In this document: one piece after another, positions 1-10,583 of the stretch
Position numbering within the stretch: the stretch's first letter is position 1
How the letters are laid out: each line of letters opens with the position of its first letter
NCBI RefSeq assembly: GCF_963678635.1
Contig: NC_087068.1
Coordinates: 28,708,318-28,772,317, forward strand
Origin: Symsagittifera roscoffensis
Lineage: Eukaryota; Xenacoelomorpha; Acoela; Convolutidae
Reading direction: 5' to 3'
Length of the DNA: 64,000 nt
The notes under the pieces: generated by a model
Told to the model about the DNA's origin: nothing
What the model saw: only the letters and a program-made list of their open reading frames with translations
Database searches by the model: none
Program-made: the position numbers and the translations under genes

Positions 1-458
1 CCATCATCCCCATCGTTTTCCACTTTGTCCCTCAACCCACTCCCTCCCCCTCTCAGAACCAAACACCCACCAGAACCCCCACGTTGGAATTTTTGACCAC
101 CACAAAAGTTTTGACAGTTTTTTCTTTTCAGTAAATTTTTTGAAAATGCAAGTCAGGAACGCTATTTTGAGAGAATTTGGAACAAAAAAACTCTTTTCTT
201 AGAATGCGATCCCAATAAAATACTTGCAAAAACAGATACAATCATAAAAAAGTCGTTATGTTTTGAAACAAATAGTCAAAACAAAACATTTTTGTGCTTT
301 TTTTGGAGGTTTTCATCGCGTGTCCTTTCTCAAATTAGTAAATACACGCATATTTACTTAGACATAAAAACGTGGTCCACCTCCATCTTTCAACGCCCCT
401 TCCCCCAATGTCTCTAATTAAAATAAGAAATAAGTTGAAGAAATAAGCTATTTATGCT
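1..458. other. AT-rich non-coding stretch
   Basis: No convincing exon, repeat unit or RNA gene is visible here. The first 80 bases are C-rich on the plus strand. Any exon belonging to the membrane-segment exon downstream could lie here or before the window, but I cannot see it. Confidence 0.4.
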
Positions 459-1916
459 TTTCTCCGTTGTACCGAAAGTGCTGAAAAACTTCGCTCTGCC
501 TGTTATTTCAGTTTTCAAAAATCTGTTTCTTTTTATTTAGTTTTTTCCGATTCAAATTCGATTCGATGCCTTGTGGCTTCTGGCTTAGTTTTTGCCCACT
601 AGCTTGCCGTGTTTCGTTTGTGATCTATCGCAGGTGGTGCGAAATATTTTAAATCCTTAATTTATTGGAATTTTCGATGTCCTCTCTGTTCAGCCATATG
701 AAGTAACAAATCATTCATTCTCGCCATTTGCTTTCTTTTCATTTCAAAACGAATTCAAAAGAAGTTAGATTGTACAATGCTGCTTTTAAAGAATGATTTT
801 CTTTTCCACTTCAAATCAGTTTCTGAAAAAGAACAATCTGACTATTTAAACTGAAAACTTGTCCTTCACAGCTACAGAATAGCACCGATGTTTTATCTGT
901 TCTTATGATATATACGAAAGAGAGTTTCCAATCTCCAAATGGACAATGTTCAAGACGAAATGTGAGTTTAGGACCAACGGGACGATATCTTCGATGACCC
1001 GACTGGAGTGGCCGTCATCTCCGTCTCTGTGGTGTTCGCCATAGTGGTCATAGTGGCAATCGCACTCCTTGTATGGTTCATGTTCTTCAGACACAGGAGA
1101 GCCATGCCCAGGAGTGCAGGAGGGGCGACCAAGACAAGAACCCTCGCCGGAGGAAAGAGCGGTCCAGGGAAGACACCCCCAGCATCTTCCAGAAGGACCA
1201 CAGCAGGTGAAGGCGAAAAAAATCTGTTTCTTTTTATTTAGTTTTTTCCGATTCAAATTCGATTCGATGCCTTGTGGCTTCTGGCTTAGTTTTTGCCCAC
1301 TAGCTTGCCGTGTTTCGTTTGTGATCTATCGCAGGTGGTGCGAAATATTTTAAATCCTTAATTTATTGGAATTTTCGATGTCCTCTCCGTTCAGCCATAT
1401 GAAGTAACAAATCATCAAGTTCTTTCAAATCAACAAGTTTTTTCCGAAATCTAATTTTTTTCTGAAAAGCAGGAGGTGGCCGCAAAATTAGACAAACGTT
1501 CCATACCCTGGTTTCTCGACAGATCTTTTAACCTGAGAACACGGTAGTTTTCAAACAAAAACAAAATTTTTCCAAAATTATGTGACAGCTTCGAACATAT
1601 GACTTTTTTTTCAATTTTTTTTCCATACTTTTTCCATTTTTCGGCTCAGTCTTGCCTCCTTTTTGGACCCACTGCCCTGATTTTCTCCGTTGTACCGAAA
1701 GTGCTGCAAAACTTCGCTCTGCCTGTTATTTCAGTTTTCAAAAATCTGTTCCTTTTTATTTAGTTTTTTCCGATTCAAATTCGATTCGATAGCTTTCAAT
1801 GCTGCTTTTGCCTTGTGACTTCTGGCTTAGTTTTTGCCCACTAGCTTGCCGTGTTTCGTTTGTGATCTATCGCAGGTGGTGCGAAATATTTTAAATCCTT
1901 AATTTATTGGAATTTT
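459..1916 (+). repeat. Three copies of a ~200 bp repeat
   Basis: A near-identical block occurs at about 517-714, 1216-1415 and 1735-1916. Each copy contains TTTTTATTTAG followed by a shared stretch ending near ATTTATTGGAATTTT. The first and third copies also share about 60 bases upstream (from 459 and 1681), so the full unit is about 260 bases. Copy 3 carries a ~20 bp insertion near 1791-1812. Copy 2 begins just after the donor of the exon at 972-1206, so that exon lies between copies 1 and 2. No terminal inverted repeats or target duplications were recognised. Local duplication or a dispersed element are both possible. Confidence 0.8.
972..1206 (+). CDS. Host exon: single-pass membrane protein segment
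   Basis: This is a GC-rich block in AT-rich surroundings, preceded by AG (970-971) and followed by GT (1207-1208). It reads openly in one frame, about 78 codons. An acidic stretch (DDIFDDPTG) is followed by a hydrophobic helix of about 25 residues (residues ~13-38, VISVSVVFAIVVIVAIALLV), then the stop-transfer cluster RHRR and a basic, Gly/Ser/Thr/Pro-rich tail. This is the layout of a type I membrane protein at the junction of outer segment, membrane helix and cytoplasmic tail. The exon enters at phase 0 and leaves at phase 1. I do not recognise the protein. The other exons are not identified, and the exon at 1987 is in the wrong phase to follow directly. Confidence 0.6.
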
Positions 1917-1986
1917 TTTCCTTAGCTAAAATTTTTTCATCTTTCTAATTTTTTTAATTTCATGCACGATAAAAATGTCTTTGTAG

Positions 1987-2094
1987 GTGTTAGTTATGAA
2001 TGAATATAAATACGTCAACTGGATGCAAATGAAAGAACTGGTGTTAGATGACAGTTTGATGCAGATCACTGGAATGGCTGAAACATCATTTTTT
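1987..2094 (+). CDS. Candidate internal exon of a small unknown gene
   Basis: The stretch opens after TTTGTAG and closes at GTAAGT, both good splice signals. It codes for 36 residues rich in Met, Leu and acidic groups (for example MKELVLDDSLMQITGM). It ends at phase 0 and joins in frame to the exon at 2180. The product is not recognised. Non-coding sequence with chance splice signals remains possible. Confidence 0.4.
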
Positions 2095-2179
2095 GTAAGT
2101 TTCTGTGTTTTGGGTCGTTCAGCTCACGTACAGGTTAGTTTTTTGTTTGAGCCCCTCGCCCAGTTACTGGTTCCCATAG

Positions 2180-2332
2180 GATAAGGTTAAGGAACTTGTT
2201 GCTCTCTCAAGAGTTGAGAAGATTTTCTTGCAGAAAATGTACAATTTGAGCTTCAAACCTCTAAAGTACTGCAATTTTTCTCAAGTTTTCTTCTCTGTTC
2301 AGAGTTTGCACGTTTTATGGGATGGGCTTTGA
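2180..2332 (+). CDS. Candidate terminal exon after an 85-base intron
   Basis: It starts after TTCCCATAG and continues the frame of the exon at 1987-2094 for 50 codons to a TGA at 2330-2332. It begins DKVKELVALSRVEKIFLQKM, which has an amphipathic helical pattern. The intron of 85 bases (GTAAGT...ATAG) would be very short. Function unknown. Confidence 0.35.
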   Translation, partial: DKVKELVALSRVEKIFLQKMYNLSFKPLKYCNFSQVFFSVQSLHVLWDGL

Positions 2333-2359
2333 CGTAATTTTTGCCTGACTTCATTTTAA

Positions 2360-2576
2360 AAAAGTGGTAATCATACAATTTTCATAAATGACAAACTTTT
2401 AGTCATACAATTTTCATATATGGGAAAATTCTAATTTTACAATTTCCATATATGGGAAAATGTTTATCATAGAGATTTCATACAATTTTCTGTACGTATG
2501 GAATTGTATGGAATTGTATGACAAGAAGTTTCTCATATATGAAAATTGTATGATTAGAAGTTTTGGTCAACCCGGG
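2360..2576. mobile_element. Fragment of the CCCGGG-ended foldback element
   Basis: It contains several copies of CATACAATTTTCATATATG and its inverse, then TTTTGGTCAACCCGGGT at the right end. The same internal palindromes and the same end occur at 42695-43842 and 50070-51223. This copy keeps only the right-hand ~210 bases. Confidence 0.6.
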
Positions 2577-3059
2577 TATTCAGACAAAAAATATGATACA
2601 TCATAATAAACAATTACACTCGATTAAAATTGGATACTTTCGCTTAGCAAATTTAACAATATAATCAATTTCTATCGATGATCATCAGAATTTATTTTTA
2701 CATAGGTAGACAATAAAAGTTCATTAAAATCGGTTTTTATTGATGAAACTCCAGTGCGGGAAAGCATCTAGGAATAAATTAATTTTAAAACAGGACTATC
2801 CAGGCTAGTGTGGATTTTATTATTGAGCAAACGATGCCTGTTAGAATTTAAATTGAATTTTATTATAATAGAAAAGTTACGAGGAATCAGTCAGCAGTAA
2901 CCAGAGATAATGAATCCCCAAATGAGATCCATTTTGAGCCAAAATGCACAGCTGAAAAACTTTTTTTTTCAAAATATCTGAATAATAAACAAAATATTCC
3001 GCAAAAGCCTTAACACTGACGAGAGTAGCCTTTGAACCCAGCGGCGGATCTAAGATTTT
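2577..3059. other. AT-rich non-coding stretch
   Basis: No open frame with splice support and no repeat that I can match elsewhere. The last ~30 bases (GCGGATCTAAG then a G run) resemble the G-rich ends of small transposons seen at 44.4, 47.5 and 51.8 kb. Confidence 0.35.
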
Positions 3060-3089
3060 CTCGAGGGGGGGATTTTCAAAAAAATAAGC

Positions 3090-3629
3090 TCAGGTAACTT
3101 CTAGGTCTTCTTCAATTGGTGTGATAAAATTCATCCTGATCGAACTTAAAGGCAAGTAAAATGTGGTATCAACGGCATTAATTGACAAATTAAAATTAAA
3201 AAAATTTCGAAAAAGGAGTGAGATAAAACGAGAAGTGTAAGGGACCAAACAATGATCCTTAGGCACTCCAGTGTTGGTCGTAACTTCATGCAAAAAATTA
3301 GACTTAGGATTTTTTTGTCTCCGATTAGAAAGGTATGACATGATCATATGCGAAACTTAGGATTTGATTCGCATAAAATTTTTAAAGATTCAACCCAGAT
3401 TCTTATGATGGAGCATATCAAACGCCGTAAAGAGATCAAGACTAAACATCAAAACTAATTTGGAGCTATCGAGAATAGGAAGAGAATCATTTATTGTTCT
3501 TAACAACGCTGTTTCAGCAGAGTGCAGCTTTCTATTCGCCGACTGTTTGGAGTCTAGAAGCGAATGATCAGTTAAATATTCAACGAGTGGAATATAAATA
3601 ACCCTCTCAAAAACTTTGGAAATACACAA
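3090..3629 (-). pseudogene. LINE reverse transcriptase remnant
   Basis: Two minus-strand frames carry LINE RT motifs: ISKVFERVIYIPLVEYL, then HSAETALLRTINDSL and FSLDLFTAFDMLHH (the usual LDLSAAFDTVDH block), and in the next frame MSYLSNRRQ and TGVPKDHCLVP (usual GVPQGS). The catalytic YADD box appears as NAVD within INAVDTTFYLPLS, so the active site is lost. The frame changes between 3348 and 3390. Confidence 0.7.
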
Positions 3630-5439
3630 GGATTAAAAGTATTATTTATTCATAGTGGAATTGATACCGACGGTTCCAGACTTTTTTGGGAATATACTTT
3701 TCTCTATGCAATCGTTCAGTAAGTCTGTCAAATAAAGTAACCATGTCTCTGAAGAAATCTTTAAGTAAATAGGACAAAGATCTTCATCAGGTGAAGTACT
3801 CGAGGAAACATAAAGTGGTTGTGACTGACTTAATTTTTATCTTTTCAGTTTTCTGTTCTATCTATGTTCGAGGGTAAAAGAAAACCATTTACTTTTGCAT
3901 ATAGTTTGTCGTCTACTAATTTTTTGATAAAATAAGAATAAAACCGTTCAATTGTTCGACAGTATCAACCTCATCTTGGATAGAACAGGCTCTGTCGCCA
4001 ATCAAAAGATTCAGGCAGTCCAGTTTTTTTGGATCAATGTAGGTCTTAGCTAAAAAATCGCAGACTTAGGTCATCTTCTTGTTGCGAAGTAAGCTTTTTT
4101 CTCAGTTTTATTTTATATGCATCGTAGTTTTCTAAAGTAGGGTGCTTACGATAATCACATTCAAGCTTTCACTTTTCTCTTTTCAAGAATTTAAAGTCTT
4201 TTGCTCATGACTTGCGCGTGATCGCCAATGGTCCTAGTTAAATTTTCTAAAAGATTTTTAGTGCTATAACTTCTGAAGAAACTGAATTTCGGTTTAGATA
4301 TTAATTTATCTATGATCCCTTTTAAGTTTCGAATATACTATTCTGGAATAATTGCGATAATTTTTTTATAAACAGGCTGGCTTAGTTCGGGTGTAATATT
4401 CAAACTGTATACAAAATTGAGGTCAGTGAAATGTTGTGTTACAATATCAAGATTATTCAATTTGAGATAAAAGTTACTACTTTTTTGTGTATTTTTGAGT
4501 TCACAAGCTCTATAACATCAAATTCTTCGATCAACATATCAAACTCTTACGTTTTATTGCAGTTTTTATCCTTAAAAGGAATAATGAAATCGCCAATAAC
4601 AAGAAAACTTTCAATTGTGATTAGAAATATCACCTAGCTAATACTGCAAGAAAAAAATTTGCAATGATTCCATGCGTAGGACGATTTAAAATGATCAAAA
4701 ATAAGCCCTTGTGCCCAATTTTATGATCAAAAACATGAATTTCATTATCTTAACAGATTTTTTTAAAGAGAGTTTTTCCATGATAACTTCTGTTTTATAT
4801 CACAGCAATAGCACATACACCTCTTCTGCGACCTTGGCGAGGAAAAATCACGAAACAAAACACTTCGCAATATCAAATTTGGAAAATAAATTGACTTTGA
4901 ATTATAGTTTGATGTTGCTGCTCGGGAATATGACTGTGATCATTTATGATAGTGACGTTATCTTGGAAAGTGCGCACACGGCCATTGCATTTAGATAAGA
5001 CACTGTTAGATTCCGATGTTTGAAGTATGCGTGTGCATCATAAACTAGCATTTCGTTGTTTTTATTTGTCATAAGAATTTCCATTGTCAACACGAACTCG
5101 AGAGCAATAACAATGAAATTATGATCTCTAGTGTCTATGTTTGGCAACATTATCAATCAAGCAATAATTGTGTAGGTATGTGTAAATGATTTGAGTCTTG
5201 TGTTAATTTTATCTCTAATATGCTGCACAAAGTAATTACTGCTCTAATTGCTCAGTTGCGTGGCCTTATCGATTTAATCCTTCTTATTGAGAGCTTATCC
5301 AATTAATCCGGTCATTAACTAGTTTGGCAACAGCCCGGACAATTTTGGGACAATTTTGTCTGGGAACCAAATGTCTTGGACACTTTTTGCATTTTGGACT
5401 GTTTTTGTCGGGACAAAAATGTCTGGCACACAAATGTCC

Positions 5440-5560
5440 TGACACGTTTCATTCAAATTTCGGTAATAGCAATTAAGTCCAAATCAAAATTGTTTATAAT
5501 TTCACTGATATGCTCTTTTTTCCTTCAAATGGATTGTACATTGATGAATGAAAAAGTGGG
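5440..5560 (-). pseudogene. LINE endonuclease N-terminal remnant
   Basis: One minus-strand frame, crossing stops, reads NVQSI, then HISEIINNFDLDLIAITE. This matches the opening of LINE AP-type endonucleases (N-x-R/Q-S-L ... D-x-I-x-I-T-E-T-W). The catalytic Glu of the ITE block is present, but the stops show it is dead. The rest of the endonuclease cannot be traced with confidence. Confidence 0.55.
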
Positions 5561-6135
5561 TTGCCTGGAAATTTCACTGGCGGGGCTAGTTTGGAGTCAA
5601 CCGTTCGACTCCTTTGAGATATAGCTGGTTTTAAGCTGTTTGCGCAGCCAATCATAAGCTTCTTGGTTGAGGTAATAGCGGTAAACAAAAAAACTTACGG
5701 GCCAGATTTTGTAATCCTCTGTTGAGTCCGAGTTCTTTTCTGAAAATGCAAGATGGAAACTTCGGCACCGTCTTCTGTTTTTTCGCCCGAGAGAACAGGT
5801 TGAGCTCCTTTTTCTTCGGACTTTTTTTGACATCCTCAGTGCTACAATCTTAGTGGAACCTGCTGAGGAAAAGATGCTTACGTTTGAGTGTTTTTTTTGC
5901 ACGATAATTTTGACTTTAGTTGCTGTTGATCCCTGTTGTTTTCTGGCGTTTAACTTGGCTATCTTGACTCAACGAGTCGTTGCGTTATTTCATGGCACGA
6001 CTTCAAATATTATCAAGTAAGCGTCTGGGAGAACCATTCAAAATTAGTAGAGAATTTTTGTGTTGTATAGATTGTCCGTTCGAGCTTGATATCATTTGAT
6101 CATCCGATTCAAGTCTAGAGATCCGATTTGGTAAG

Positions 6136-6357
6136 TTAGCCAAAGTTCCATTTTTCCAGTGAGATTATTAAAAATGCCATGATGTTTGCAATAGAGTTAG
6201 AGTTACATTGTTCGCAAAACCAGCTTTGTGTTCCTCTTTTCAGTTTTGCGGCTATCCCAATACAAGATATGAGCATATTCATTGAGCACCATTGACAATA
6301 GACTCTATTCGAATCGCGCCTTTCCATATTTGCAGAATAAACAATATAGCCCGACAT
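6136..6357 (-). pseudogene. PHD-like zinc finger of the LINE
   Basis: A minus-strand frame of 73 codons contains YCQWC, a hydrophobic and cysteine spacer, then WFCEQC. This C-x2-C ... W-x-C-x2-C spacing is typical of the PHD fingers at the N-terminus of some CR1/Jockey-type LINE proteins. Its position upstream of the endonuclease remnant fits that role. Residues expected in the middle of the finger (His-x2-Cys) are poorly kept. Confidence 0.5.
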
Positions 6358-6360
6358 AAC

Positions 6361-6906
6361 AATGCGTAGATCTGTATTGTGAAAAGTGATGTATCTTCCA
6401 CCAGATTGTGAAATCGTGGAACTAAGGGGCTACCCAATCAAAAATCCGGCCTTGATCACCAAGTAAATTATTGAAATCAAACACTTGAAGAAACAGAAGT
6501 AGCCTCTCGCGTGCAAGAGACTATTTAATAAGTTTATCACAACAATTAGGAACAACATTCAATGCTCTATCAATCTGAAGAGCATGGATTTTAAAAAGTT
6601 TGGCTTCTTAGAGTTATTCGCAAGGTCCACTGTACGAGTTGCTAAATTGAAAGCTGACTAAATTTATCAGTTAATGTTTAATTAATTTCAAACCTATTTA
6701 ATCAAATTAAAGAATTTATAATATCCCGTGAGCACGAAAAATTCTGTGCATACATGAAAACAGTTCCATACATAAAATTCCGATAAAATTAGATTGACTT
6801 TTCTCTTTTCTCTGTTTTTGGATTTTTTATATGAGAATATTTACTGGTATTTCAAAAAATTTCGGAAATCATCAAAACTTTTGGCACTGTTTATCATAGA
6901 TAATTT
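6361..6906. other. Intergenic stretch downstream of protease gene 1
   Basis: AT-rich sequence between the LINE and the protease stop codon (minus strand). It should include the 3' UTR of the protease. No other gene is visible. Confidence 0.4.
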
Positions 6907-7119
6907 TTAGGATATCCCATCAAGAACCAATTTGCCAATTGTTTTTTCAATCCAGCCTCTATAAGTAGAGACCTTTGTATATATGCCATAACCAGTGCAT
7001 TTACTACTTCCGTAGCTCACAATTCCATAGAGGCACGTGGGGTTCCCATGGTCCAATTTGTAAACAGGGCCTCCGGAATCACCTCCACAGGCGTCCTTGT
7101 GGTCGGCTACCAGACAGAA
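6907..7119 (-). CDS. Trypsin-like protease gene 1, exon 3 (catalytic Ser)
   Basis: This is the last exon of an S1-family serine protease. It starts after an AG acceptor (7120-7121), reads at phase 0 for 70 residues and ends in TAA (6907-6909). It begins FCLVADHKDACGGDSGGP: the active-site Ser lies in GDSGG, and the Asp six residues before it is the S1-pocket residue that gives trypsin-type (Lys/Arg) specificity. It continues CLYGIVSYGS and GYGIYTKV, the usual substrate-binding strand and C-terminal helix entry. The exon is intact. It joins in frame to exon 2 (7737-8089). Confidence 0.85.
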   Translation of the reverse strand, partial: FCLVADHKDACGGDSGGPVYKLDHGNPTCLYGIVSYGSSKCTGYGIYTKVSTYRGWIEKTIGKLVLDGIS

Positions 7120-7736
7120 CTGAACATACCAAAAAAATAACCCTTGGCCGATTGATAGTCAAATTTGGTTATTAACTCTGAGGTACATTGATTGAAATAT
7201 GATAAGTTTGGAACAGAGCTGACCCTGAGCCGATTTTTCGGAGCTAACCCTAAGCTCCGTGTCAACCAAACCGACCAGACGAACTAAAATTGATTTAGCT
7301 TAATGGTCAACTGTTTTCCGGGGAGCTAGCAGAATACCGATTTTTCATTCAATGTAATGTTGTCTCTGCCACATAACCGAATATAATAGACACAAAGAAA
7401 CTGGCATAGGCCGGGTGAACTTATGAGAAATGTGTGATAATTAGATCTATAACTTTTTTGTTTTAACTTATTTATCATCAATGGCAGGAAGAAATTAGGA
7501 TTTTATCAAGACGAGTACTAGAAAAAAGAGTGAAATTTGTAGAGATCTCTTGAAAAATACATGTTTTTTGCAGAAATTTTTTGTCACAGATAATTTATTG
7601 AGAAAAAATGGGGCCGATATGCTTTGGATGATGATTTGGTCGATTGGCTAATGAAGTTGGCTCGAGCTTTTTCGTAATTTCTTGCGTCCAAACCAGGCTG
7701 AAAAATGTTTCAAATCAAAATCAGAACCATTTTTAC
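7120..7736 (-). other. Intron 2 of protease gene 1
   Basis: The donor is GTAAAA read from 7736 and the acceptor is TTCAG ending at 7120. The flanking exon phases agree (phase 0). Nothing else is visible in the ~620 bases. Confidence 0.65.
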
Positions 7737-8089
7737 TTGTTGGGTTTTGTTCCAACTTTGTCTTCTCTAAGGGCAATCAACAACAACTTCCTTAAGAATC
7801 ACTTCCTGTAAGGTCTTTGCTATTGTTGCCGTCTCATTATCTGTTACTCCCAATCCACAAACAGCCAGTTTTGGTGCTTTGGTTTTGCTGTATGTGTCTT
7901 CTGTACATAATGGAATTGGTTTACCAAATCTCGTAGCTGGTGCTTTTAACTGAAGCAGAGCTATGTCTTCTGATATTTCAACTGGATCGTAAATTTCGTG
8001 AGCTATTGCAGTGGATTTTATGGTGCTTCCTGAGCCATATCGATCTGTGAAATCTTTTATTATCACGCTGATGGAAACAAGACTCGAGG
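7737..8089 (-). pseudogene. Trypsin-like protease gene 1, exon 2 (catalytic Asp), with nonsense codon
   Basis: This is the middle exon of an S1 protease. It enters with two bases (CC) after an AG acceptor, so it completes a codon split at phase 1, and it leaves at phase 0. Key motifs are ISEDIALLQL, holding the catalytic Asp, then IPLC and LAVCGLG. The paralogous exon of gene 2 has the same CGLG block. An in-frame TAG at 7767-7769 follows DCP, where gene 2 has Leu (TTG). After it the frame still resembles gene 2 (WNK versus WNP) up to the donor. Either this copy is a pseudogene with one nonsense mutation, or the base is an allele or error. Everything else looks functional. Confidence 0.8.
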
Positions 8090-8372
8090 CTGAAAACAGT
8101 CATAGTTTTAAAGTGGGCCATTAAAACGTATCAACTTTATAGTGGACCAATTGACTATGTAAATTTTAAAATCCATGTTAACAACTTTTTACTAGATGAG
8201 CAACATTTACAATTATCTTGCACGATAACTCATATGTGCAAGTGTCTTTGCAAGTGTACTCTGGTTGTAGATTCAAGTAAAACTGTTCATTTATCTTCTC
8301 CAGGCGTTATCTGCAAAAGAAATGGTTTCGTTTCATAACAAAAACCATTTTGCGATTTGATTTTCTCGCAAT

Positions 8373-8461
8373 TGAGTTATGTACGAGGTACTGTACTCAT
8401 AGAGTAATTTCAGATGAGGTACACTGTCTGTTCGTCACGCTATCTTATTTTCGACCGGATA
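8373..8461. repeat. 89 bp direct repeat, left copy
   Basis: It starts TGAGTTATGTACGAGG and ends CCGGATA. A second copy of equal length, about 90% identical by eye, is at 40998-41086 in the same orientation. Together they bracket the retroelement mass. Sequences outside the pair do not match. Confidence 0.8.
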
Positions 8462-9766
8462 ATTTCTTAGTCTAATACCAATCTTAACCGTACTCTTATA
8501 TTTCCTAGTCTCAAAGGATCTAGTGTACACTCGTATTAACGAATTAGTTTTTGGAGTTTATCCAGAAGGAGAACAACTGTAGTCTAAAATTTATTCAGAG
8601 TGTTCTGGTGCTGAAACTACAAGTAGGTTCAGCACTTACAAATAAGTGTCAATGTTAGTGATGGAATAGGATTGATTAGTTTGTAATAATTTGTAGAGAT
8701 TATTTCATCAATAATATAATTGGTTTATAAATACTAGTTTAGAATGGGTTCCACCCATCCGGGGTTTAGAGAGTTTTCAGTTTTTAATTGTTTCTTGTTG
8801 TGAAGAACGGGTGAGGTAGTTTCCTTTTAGAGATCTGAGCAGTGAATTCTTGAAAAGAGAAGAGATATAGTAGTTTGGGTAGAGAGAAGAAGATCGTTTG
8901 TTCGTGTTCCAAATGTGGGCCTCATTTGATCGTGAATCGTCTTGGATGATTGTGTCAAGACTTCAGATCGATGCAATGATGTGTTGATTTCGTTAAGCTT
9001 AGAACAAGGCTACGTGCAGAATGAAGTTTGATTTTTCCGTGTGAAGTGCTCAGTGACAAGGATCGGTGCTGCAATGTTGAGTCCACACTTCAAATCAAAT
9101 CCTTTGAGAGTAGTGACTCCGGCAACAAAACTAGTAGATTTGCCATTCCAGAGTTGAAATGTAATCGAGTTTTCAACTCCTTTTGCTGCTCGTTCTTTTC
9201 GCTCTAAGAAATATTTACATCGTATTGCATTAATATAACTACATCTTGTTAGTGCAGTCAGTTTTTAGTCATGACTTTTCATTAGTTATTTTTGCAAAAG
9301 TGTTTTTATTTCAGTTCAATTATTTAAAGAGTCGCTCACTCTAGAGCAAGTCTCATCAAAAACAGCGCGTGGGTCACAAAGCGTGGTTATAGCGCGGTGG
9401 GTTAGGCCGGCTATAGAGAATGCTCAGGACGTCTCACTGGCTGGCGTGGCCTGAAGTATATTTTTATCTTCTCTTTGAGCAGAGTCTTTTTTTGTGTTCA
9501 ACCTCCTACTTCATTTTTATCAGGTGTTATTCCCTTTTTTATTTTGGTTGTGTCCTTTTCTCAAAAGTAGAATTTTGTGTTTTGGGTTTTTCTTGTGGCT
9601 TTTTAGTGTTTTATTTGGTTTCAAAAAATACTTGAAAGTGAGTTTCAAAAGAATAAACTATCCAGTTTTAATCTGGGTTTGATCCTGTTTGGGCACCGTG
9701 GGACTTTCTTTCTTATTCTTGCTATCAATTTATGGTTTTGTGGCATTAGTAAGCTGCGTTGGTTAG
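8462..9766. other. Unassigned stretch inside the long intron
   Basis: This is ~1.3 kb without a clear gene. A plus-strand TATA-like TTTATAAATACTAG occurs near 8725-8740, followed by purine-rich sequence. A short GC-richer patch (9368-9450) contains something like a Pol III A box but no B box. It may be the 3' untranslated part or LTR of the outer element, but I could not find a matching LTR on the other side beyond the 89 bp repeat. Confidence 0.3.
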
Positions 9767-9961
9767 TTTAAGCTTATATTTCCTTCCAACCGGGTTAAAG
9801 GAAAGTTTGAAACGTGTGAAAACAAGCTAGAATTAATATCAGTTAGTTTTGAAACCATGTTACTTTTTATTAAGCACTTCGTCGTGGGCGAAATGTGCGA
9901 TATTATGGAAAAAGTGTGTGAATTGTGGGCAAATGAAGAGACTGAAAACTTACATAAAAAG
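9767..9961 (+). CDS. Candidate plus-strand exon, coiled-coil-like
   Basis: It is open from just after TTAG (9763-9766) to a GTTAGT donor at 9962. It codes for 65 residues with many Glu and Lys, including FETCENKLELISV and EMCDIMEKVCELW, which would form an amphipathic helix. An ATG with a fair context lies at 9857. A tiny exon at 10158-10172 (TTTTTAG before it) would close the frame with TGA at 10170-10172. I do not recognise the product. It runs opposite to the surrounding element, so it may be chance. Confidence 0.3.
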
Positions 9962-10157
9962 GTTAGTCTTCTTTTTATTTATCTGCAATTTTTCTGAATT
10001 TACTGCTTTAATTGTTGAATTTTGCTGTCCAGTTATTAATATACTGCTTGTTAAACGAAAATTTACTGCTTGGGTATTTTACTTCATTTGTTCAATAAGA
10101 TTTTAGAAGCTCTAGAAAACAGCTTACAATTTTTATTTGGTTTTTGTTTGTTTTTAG

Positions 10158-10172
10158 ATGAATGATCGGTGA
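10158..10172 (+). CDS. Candidate 15-base terminal exon
   Basis: Follows a T-rich tract ending TTTTTAG and adds four codons and TGA in frame to the candidate exon at 9767-9961 (intron 9962-10157). Support is only the splice signals and the phase. Confidence 0.2.
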   Translation: MNDR

Positions 10173-10349
10173 AACTTAAAAAAGTAAAATGAAACGTTTG
10201 TAAAGAATGGTGAGTGTTTGCAGATATTCGTTAGTTGAAATATTTAATTATACTTACAAAGGGTTGTCTCCATCAAAAATCCACTGAGGAAAACCGTGCG
10301 AATTGTGTCTGATGATGTTAAATATTTCGCAAGCATGCGGATGACGTTT

Positions 10350-10583
10350 TTAGTCTGAAGTAGAGGCCAGAGAAGCTCTAGCGTTCGGATGGTATTCTTC
10401 ATTATTAAGTGAGAATTCATGCGATGAGTTTTGGCTGAGATTATATAAATTATGGTTATTTTTATTGTTTTGTATGTATTCTAGTATGGGGATTTCGGTT
10501 GGCTGTATATACTCATGGGGGATGATTAGTGGGCGAGAGTCATCAAAAACAAAGGATTTGATTAGTGAGCAGAATACATACAA
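10350..10583 (-). pseudogene. Envelope C-terminal or tail remnant
   Basis: An open minus-strand frame of 77 codons, rich in Asn, Ser and Pro (for example RPLIIPHEY), lies 3' of the glycoprotein remnant of the outer element. It may be its cytoplasmic tail. No family motif is seen, so the call depends on position. Confidence 0.3.

Larger units (their letters stand above)
3060..6360 (-). mobile_element. Decayed LINE (CR1/Jockey-like non-LTR retrotransposon)
   Basis: Reading on the minus strand gives, in the expected 5' to 3' order, a PHD-type zinc finger (6136-6357), the start of an AP-type endonuclease (5440-5560) and a reverse transcriptase (3629 down to 3090). All parts are broken by stops and frameshifts. 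A palindromic stretch rich in GGACAAAAATGTC near 5330-5450 seems inserted next to the endonuclease. The CR1/Jockey assignment rests on the domain order and RT motifs only. Confidence 0.7.

Noticed and set aside
9368-9450. tRNA or SINE-like patch (TAGCGCGGTGGGTTAG resembles a Pol III A box)
   Set aside because: No B box follows and no cloverleaf can be drawn.
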